Below the pieces are notes generated by a model, which was not told the DNA's origin, did no database searches, and was given only the letters and a program-made list of their open reading frames with translations. A stretch of DNA of 64,000 nt, from assembly GCA_002371265.1 (NCBI GenBank), contig DFGT01000024.1, positions 284,547 to 348,546 on the forward strand, written 5' to 3'. How positions within the stretch are numbered: position 1 is the first letter of the stretch; every line of letters starts with the position of its first letter. The position numbers and the translations under genes are program-made. Source of the stretch: Bacteroidales bacterium UBA3743 (GTDB lineage Bacteria > Bacteroidota > Bacteroidia > Bacteroidales > Paludibacteraceae). Shown piece by piece: positions 60,705 to 64,000 of this stretch.

Positions 60705-63272
60705 TTATTTCAGAAATTTCACTGATTTGCATCCTTCAAAAGCATCTTTTCCAACTGAAACATTCTTCTCCGAATTGTCTATTATAATGTCAAGTTTTCC
60801 ACAACCATAAAACGCATCCTCTCCGATGCTTGTCACTTTCGATGGAATTTCTATGCTTGTCAAACCACTGCAACCATGAAACGCACCGTCTCCAATACTT
60901 GTCACACTTGAGGGTATTTCTATAGATGTCAAACTGAGGCAATTTCCAAACGTCCATTCTCCGATACTTGTCACACTTGAGGGTATCTTTATGCTTGTTA
61001 ATCCGATACAACCAACAAACGCATATTCTCCTATGAATGTCACATTCAATGGAATATTTACGTTCGTCAAACCATAACAACCAGCAAACGCACGCTCTTC
61101 TATGCTTGTAACATTCTTTGGTATCTCTATGCTAGTCAAGCCATCACAATCCATAAACACACAATACCCTATGCTTGTCACTTTCGATGGAATTTCTATG
61201 CTTATCAAACCACTGCAACCTTCAAACGCACGATTCCCTATGCTTGTCACACTCGATGGTATATCTATGCTCGTCAAACCATTACAACCACGAAACGCAC
61301 CGTCTCCAATACTTGTCACACTTGATAGAATTTCTATGATTCCGTTCTTTGCTACTGGAGTGCAAATAAGTGTCGTCTTATTTTTATCATATAATATACC
61401 TTTCTCTGATGAATAGGACGTATTATCTCTAGACACATTGATGCTTGTCAAACAGTGACATCCAGAAAACGCATTGTCTCCTATGCTTGTAACACTTGAG
61501 GGAGTTTCTATGCTCGTCAAACCACTGCAACCATGAAACGCACCGTCTCCAATACTTGTAACACTTGAGGGAATTTCTATGCTTGTCAAACCCTTGCAAC
61601 CATAAAATGCTCCATTTCCTATGCTTGTCACACTTGATGGAATTTCTATGCTCGTCAAACCACTGCAACCATCAAATGCTTCATTTCCTATGCTTGTCAC
61701 ACTTGATGGAATTTCTATGCTTGTCAAACCACTGCAACCATCAAATGCTTCATTTCCTATGCTTGTCACTTTCTTTGGTATTTTAATGCTCGTCAAACCG
61801 CTGCAACCATAAAATGCTCCATTTCCTATGCTTGTCACACTTGATGGAATTTCTATGTTCGTCAAACCGCCGCAACCACGAAACGCAGATTCCCCTATGC
61901 TTGTCACACTCGACGGAATTTCTATCCTTGTCAAACCTTCACACAAAGAAAAAGCTCGGCTATCAATAGTTGTCACTCTCTTTGGTATCTTTATGCTCGT
62001 CAAAACGCTGCAACCATAAAATGCTTCATTTCCTATGCTTGTCACACTTGACGGAATTTCTATCCTTGTCAAACCTTTACACAAAGAAAAAGCTCGGCTT
62101 TCAATAGTTGTCACTCTCTTTGGTATCTTTATGCTTGTCAAGTCGCTGCAACCATAAAATGCTCCATTTCCTATGCTTGTCACACTTGATGGAATTTCTA
62201 TGATTCCGTTCTTTGCTATTGGAGTGCAAATAAGTGTCGTCTTATTTTTATCATATAATATACCATTCTCTGATGAATAGTTCGGATTATCTTTCGACAC
62301 TTTTATGCTTGTCAAACCGTGACATCCAGAAAACGCATTGTCTCCTATGCTTGTAACACTTGAGGGAATTTCTATGCTTGTCAAACCCTTGCAACCAGAA
62401 AATGCATATCTTTCTATTCTAGTCACACTCTTTGGAATATTTATGTTTGTCAAACCGCTGCAACCACGAAACGCTCCATTTTCTATGCTGGCAACTCCCG
62501 ATGAAATTTTCAAGCTCGTCAAGCCGCTACAATTTCTAAACGCTTCGGCTCCTATGCTGGTCACATTTGATGGAATTTCTATGCTTGTCAAACCACTGCA
62601 ACCATAAAATGCTTCATTTCCTATTCTAGTCACACTTTTTGGAATATTTATGTTTGTCAAACCGCTGCAACCACGAAAAGCTCCATTTCCTATGCTGGTC
62701 ACACTTTTTGGTATCTCTATGCTAGTCAAGTTTCTGCATCCACTACATGCATTGTCTCCAATGCATGTCACACCAGATAAAAGGACAATACTTCCTTCCT
62801 TTCCTTCTGGAACCAAAACAAGTGTCGTTTTATTCTTATCATACAATATACCATCCTCTGATGAATAGATCGGATTATCTCTCGACACATTGATACTAGT
62901 CAATTCTGAGCAATAAACAAATGCATATATATCAATATGTGTCACACTCGATGGAATCTCTATATTTGTCATGTCATAGCAACCATAAAAAGCTCTATAT
63001 TCTATGCTTGTTACAGGATAAACATGTCCTGAAATTCGTATTTCAGAAGGGATTACAACAGATTCCAAATCTTTATAAGATCTATCAAATATCACCTCCG
63101 CCGTACTATCAGAAGAGATATGATACTTCAGTGGAGCAACAAACACGTTTCCTTTCTCATCAATTGTAATATTGTTCATATTCTGATTTCCATCAGATTG
63201 GATTTCAGGTTCTGCGACAACAGATATGCATAATAATGCCGACAAAAGCGACACAAGTAGTTTCTTCATCAT
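60705..63272 (-). CDS. BspA-like leucine-rich-repeat surface protein
   Basis: About 855 residues from an ATG at 63272 (MMKKLLVSLLSALLCISVVA signal peptide). Upstream in-frame codons to 63422 precede the promoter. The rest is about 28 copies of a 23-residue LRR_5 (TpLRR/BspA) unit of the form GCSGLTSIEIPSSVTSIGNGAF. Three units carry a longer insert with the YSSE.GILYDKNKTTL motif. The protein ends in GCKSVKFLK without an obvious type IX sorting domain. Such proteins are secreted adhesins or binding proteins. Near-identical DNA repeats suggest unit exchange by recombination. Confidence 0.93.
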   Translation of the reverse strand: MMKKLLVSLLSALLCISVVAEPEIQSDGNQNMNNITIDEKGNVFVAPLKYHISSDSTAEVIFDRSYKDLESVVIPSEIRISGHVYPVTSIEYRAFYGCYDMTNIEIPSSVTHIDIYAFVYCSELTSINVSRDNPIYSSEDGILYDKNKTTLVLVPEGKEGSIVLLSGVTCIGDNACSGCRNLTSIEIPKSVTSIGNGAFRGCSGLTNINIPKSVTRIGNEAFYGCSGLTSIEIPSNVTSIGAEAFRNCSGLTSLKISSGVASIENGAFRGCSGLTNINIPKSVTRIERYAFSGCKGLTSIEIPSSVTSIGDNAFSGCHGLTSIKVSKDNPNYSSENGILYDKNKTTLICTPIAKNGIIEIPSSVTSIGNGAFYGCSDLTSIKIPKRVTTIESRAFSLCKGLTRIEIPSSVTSIGNEAFYGCSVLTSIKIPKRVTTIDSRAFSLCEGLTRIEIPSSVTSIGESAFRGCGGLTNIEIPSSVTSIGNGAFYGCSGLTSIKIPKKVTSIGNEAFDGCSGLTSIEIPSSVTSIGNEAFDGCSGLTSIEIPSSVTSIGNGAFYGCKGLTSIEIPSSVTSIGDGAFHGCSGLTSIETPSSVTSIGDNAFSGCHCLTSINVSRDNTSYSSEKGILYDKNKTTLICTPVAKNGIIEILSSVTSIGDGAFRGCNGLTSIDIPSSVTSIGNRAFEGCSGLISIEIPSKVTSIGYCVFMDCDGLTSIEIPKNVTSIEERAFAGCYGLTNVNIPLNVTFIGEYAFVGCIGLTSIKIPSSVTSIGEWTFGNCLSLTSIEIPSSVTSIGDGAFHGCSGLTSIEIPSKVTSIGEDAFYGCGKLDIIIDNSEKNVSVGKDAFEGCKSVKFLK

Positions 63273-63300
63273 AGCGACTGAATTTATCATTAGACTGTAA

Positions 63301-63308
63301 CAAAAGTA
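63301..63308 (-). promoter_or_regulatory. Promoter -7 element of the LRR gene
   Basis: TACTTTTG on the minus strand, 28 bases before the chosen ATG; an in-frame ATG at 63290 would leave almost no leader. No convincing TTTG -33 box. Confidence 0.55.
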
Positions 63309-63340
63309 GGAAATAAAATGGAAAAATGGATGGGATTGGA

Positions 63341-63382
63341 CGATAAACGATGGACGATGAGCGATGAACGATGAACGATGGC
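63341..63382. repeat. 7-base tandem repeat
   Basis: Six units of CGATGAA type (CGATAAA, CGATGGA, CGATGAG, CGATGAA twice, CGATGGC) directly upstream of the LRR gene promoter region. Confidence 0.85.
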
Positions 63383-63624
63383 AGTTGGCAAACAGCACGA
63401 TTCTGTATTGCCTTCCAGGCAAAGATTGGGCATTGTGGATTTCATACCCGGGACTTCATCCCGGGTTACTCCCGCTTCGCTCTGTGGCGTCTTCCAGACG
63501 CACTGTCTCACGATGGCGGTTGGCAAACAGACGTCGCCGCAGGCGACGTTATCGGCCCCAGCCGACGGTAACCGGTAGAGACGTTGTGCGCAACGTCTCT
63601 ACGGAAATTGCCGCAAAAACACAC
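63383..63624. other. Palindrome-rich spacer before the rRNA operon end
   Basis: No gene supported; the short frames here overlap in all phases. It is built of small inverted repeats: TTGCCTTCCAGGCAA (63408-63422), a CCCGGGACTTCATCCCGGG hairpin (63449-63467), CGTCTTCCAGACG (63488-63500), GTCGCCGCAGGCGAC (63533-63547), plus GGTTGGCAAACAG twice. This is higher in GC than the flanking genes and looks like a chain of mobile hairpin elements. Confidence 0.65.
63575..63602. repeat. GAGACGTTG palindrome, second copy
   Basis: A perfect 28-base palindrome-like element: GTAGAGACGTTG and CAACGTCTCTAC around TGCG. The same family occurs at 4220-4243. Confidence 0.85.
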
Positions 63625-63658
63625 AAAAAAAGGGTCCAACCTCAATGAGGTTGGACCC
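63625..63658 (-). terminator. Intrinsic terminator of the rRNA operon
   Basis: GGGTCCAACCTC and GAGGTTGGACCC (63632-63658) pair perfectly with a 3-base loop and are followed by TTTTTTT on the minus strand, just past 5S. Confidence 0.95.
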
Positions 63659-63659
63659 T

Positions 63660-63770
<111 letters not shown>

Positions 63771-63822
63771 TGTCATAAATGATTTTGACTCTGCGGAAGA
63801 CGGAGAAAACACGGGAACGCGG

Positions 63823-64000
<178 letters not shown>

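Noticed and set aside
60705..63272. Regular ~69-base repeats that could look like a CRISPR array
   Set aside because: The repeats are in frame, have no unique spacers of constant length and encode LRR_5 units.

Overview
The window looks like a chromosome segment of a low-GC member of the Bacteroidota, most likely order Bacteroidales and possibly gut- or rumen-associated. The evidence is promoters of the TTTG / TAnnTTTG type, a type IX secretion type B C-terminal sorting domain, Bacteroidota-type T6SS tube proteins (TssD), a GT3-like glycogen synthase, DUF4271 and DUF2027 proteins, FISUMP and BspA-like leucine-rich proteins, and the gene order DUF4271-hemD-rnpA-yidD. No species can be named from the sequence alone.

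Layout. 1-2120: minus-strand rny (cut by the left edge), zapA and a coiled-coil partner. 2288-3745: a tandem pair of small secreted, barrel-like paralogues. 4324-8317: C69 peptidase, M23 peptidase and rpsP. 8435-11134: valS. 11504-17914: yidD, rnpA, hemD, DUF4271, tsaE, a PgpH-like HD phosphodiesterase and a DUF4380 protein. 18250-21794: an orphan type VI secretion cargo island (two TssD/Hcp tube proteins, a putative membrane-active effector, three small membrane proteins that look like immunity proteins, and a truncated immunity tail). 22448-24800: purT and lysA on the plus strand. 24873-26515: an AbiF (Abi_2, HEPN) toxin gene with a small structured RNA and its own promoter just upstream. 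It is flanked by near-identical ~236-bp direct repeats, and the second copy keeps only a scrap of the gene and a decayed RNA. 26628-33391: HD hydrolase, a short unknown protein, nhaD, an ABC exporter, a tail-anchored FISUMP protein and an FNT channel. 33579-45824: glycogen phosphorylase and synthase, ridA, uvrD/pcrA-type helicase, uvrB, pspC and clpC. 46036-56898: a 3620-residue secreted multi-domain protein. 57211-60549: queA, a DUF2027-Smr protein and an M23/LysM peptidase. 60705-63272: a BspA-like leucine-rich-repeat surface protein. 63660-64000: 5S and the 3' end of 23S rRNA on the minus strand.

Most genes are ordinary housekeeping functions (translation, tRNA modification, envelope maintenance, DNA repair, storage polysaccharide). 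The accessory content sits in the T6SS cargo island and the abiF locus, which lie within 4 kb of each other. Intergenic spaces are filled with a recurring interspersed repeat whose core is a GGGCGGAACGCCC hairpin. I see no tRNA, CRISPR array, transposase or integrase in the window. The most interesting item is the abiF toxin/RNA locus and its decayed duplicate.
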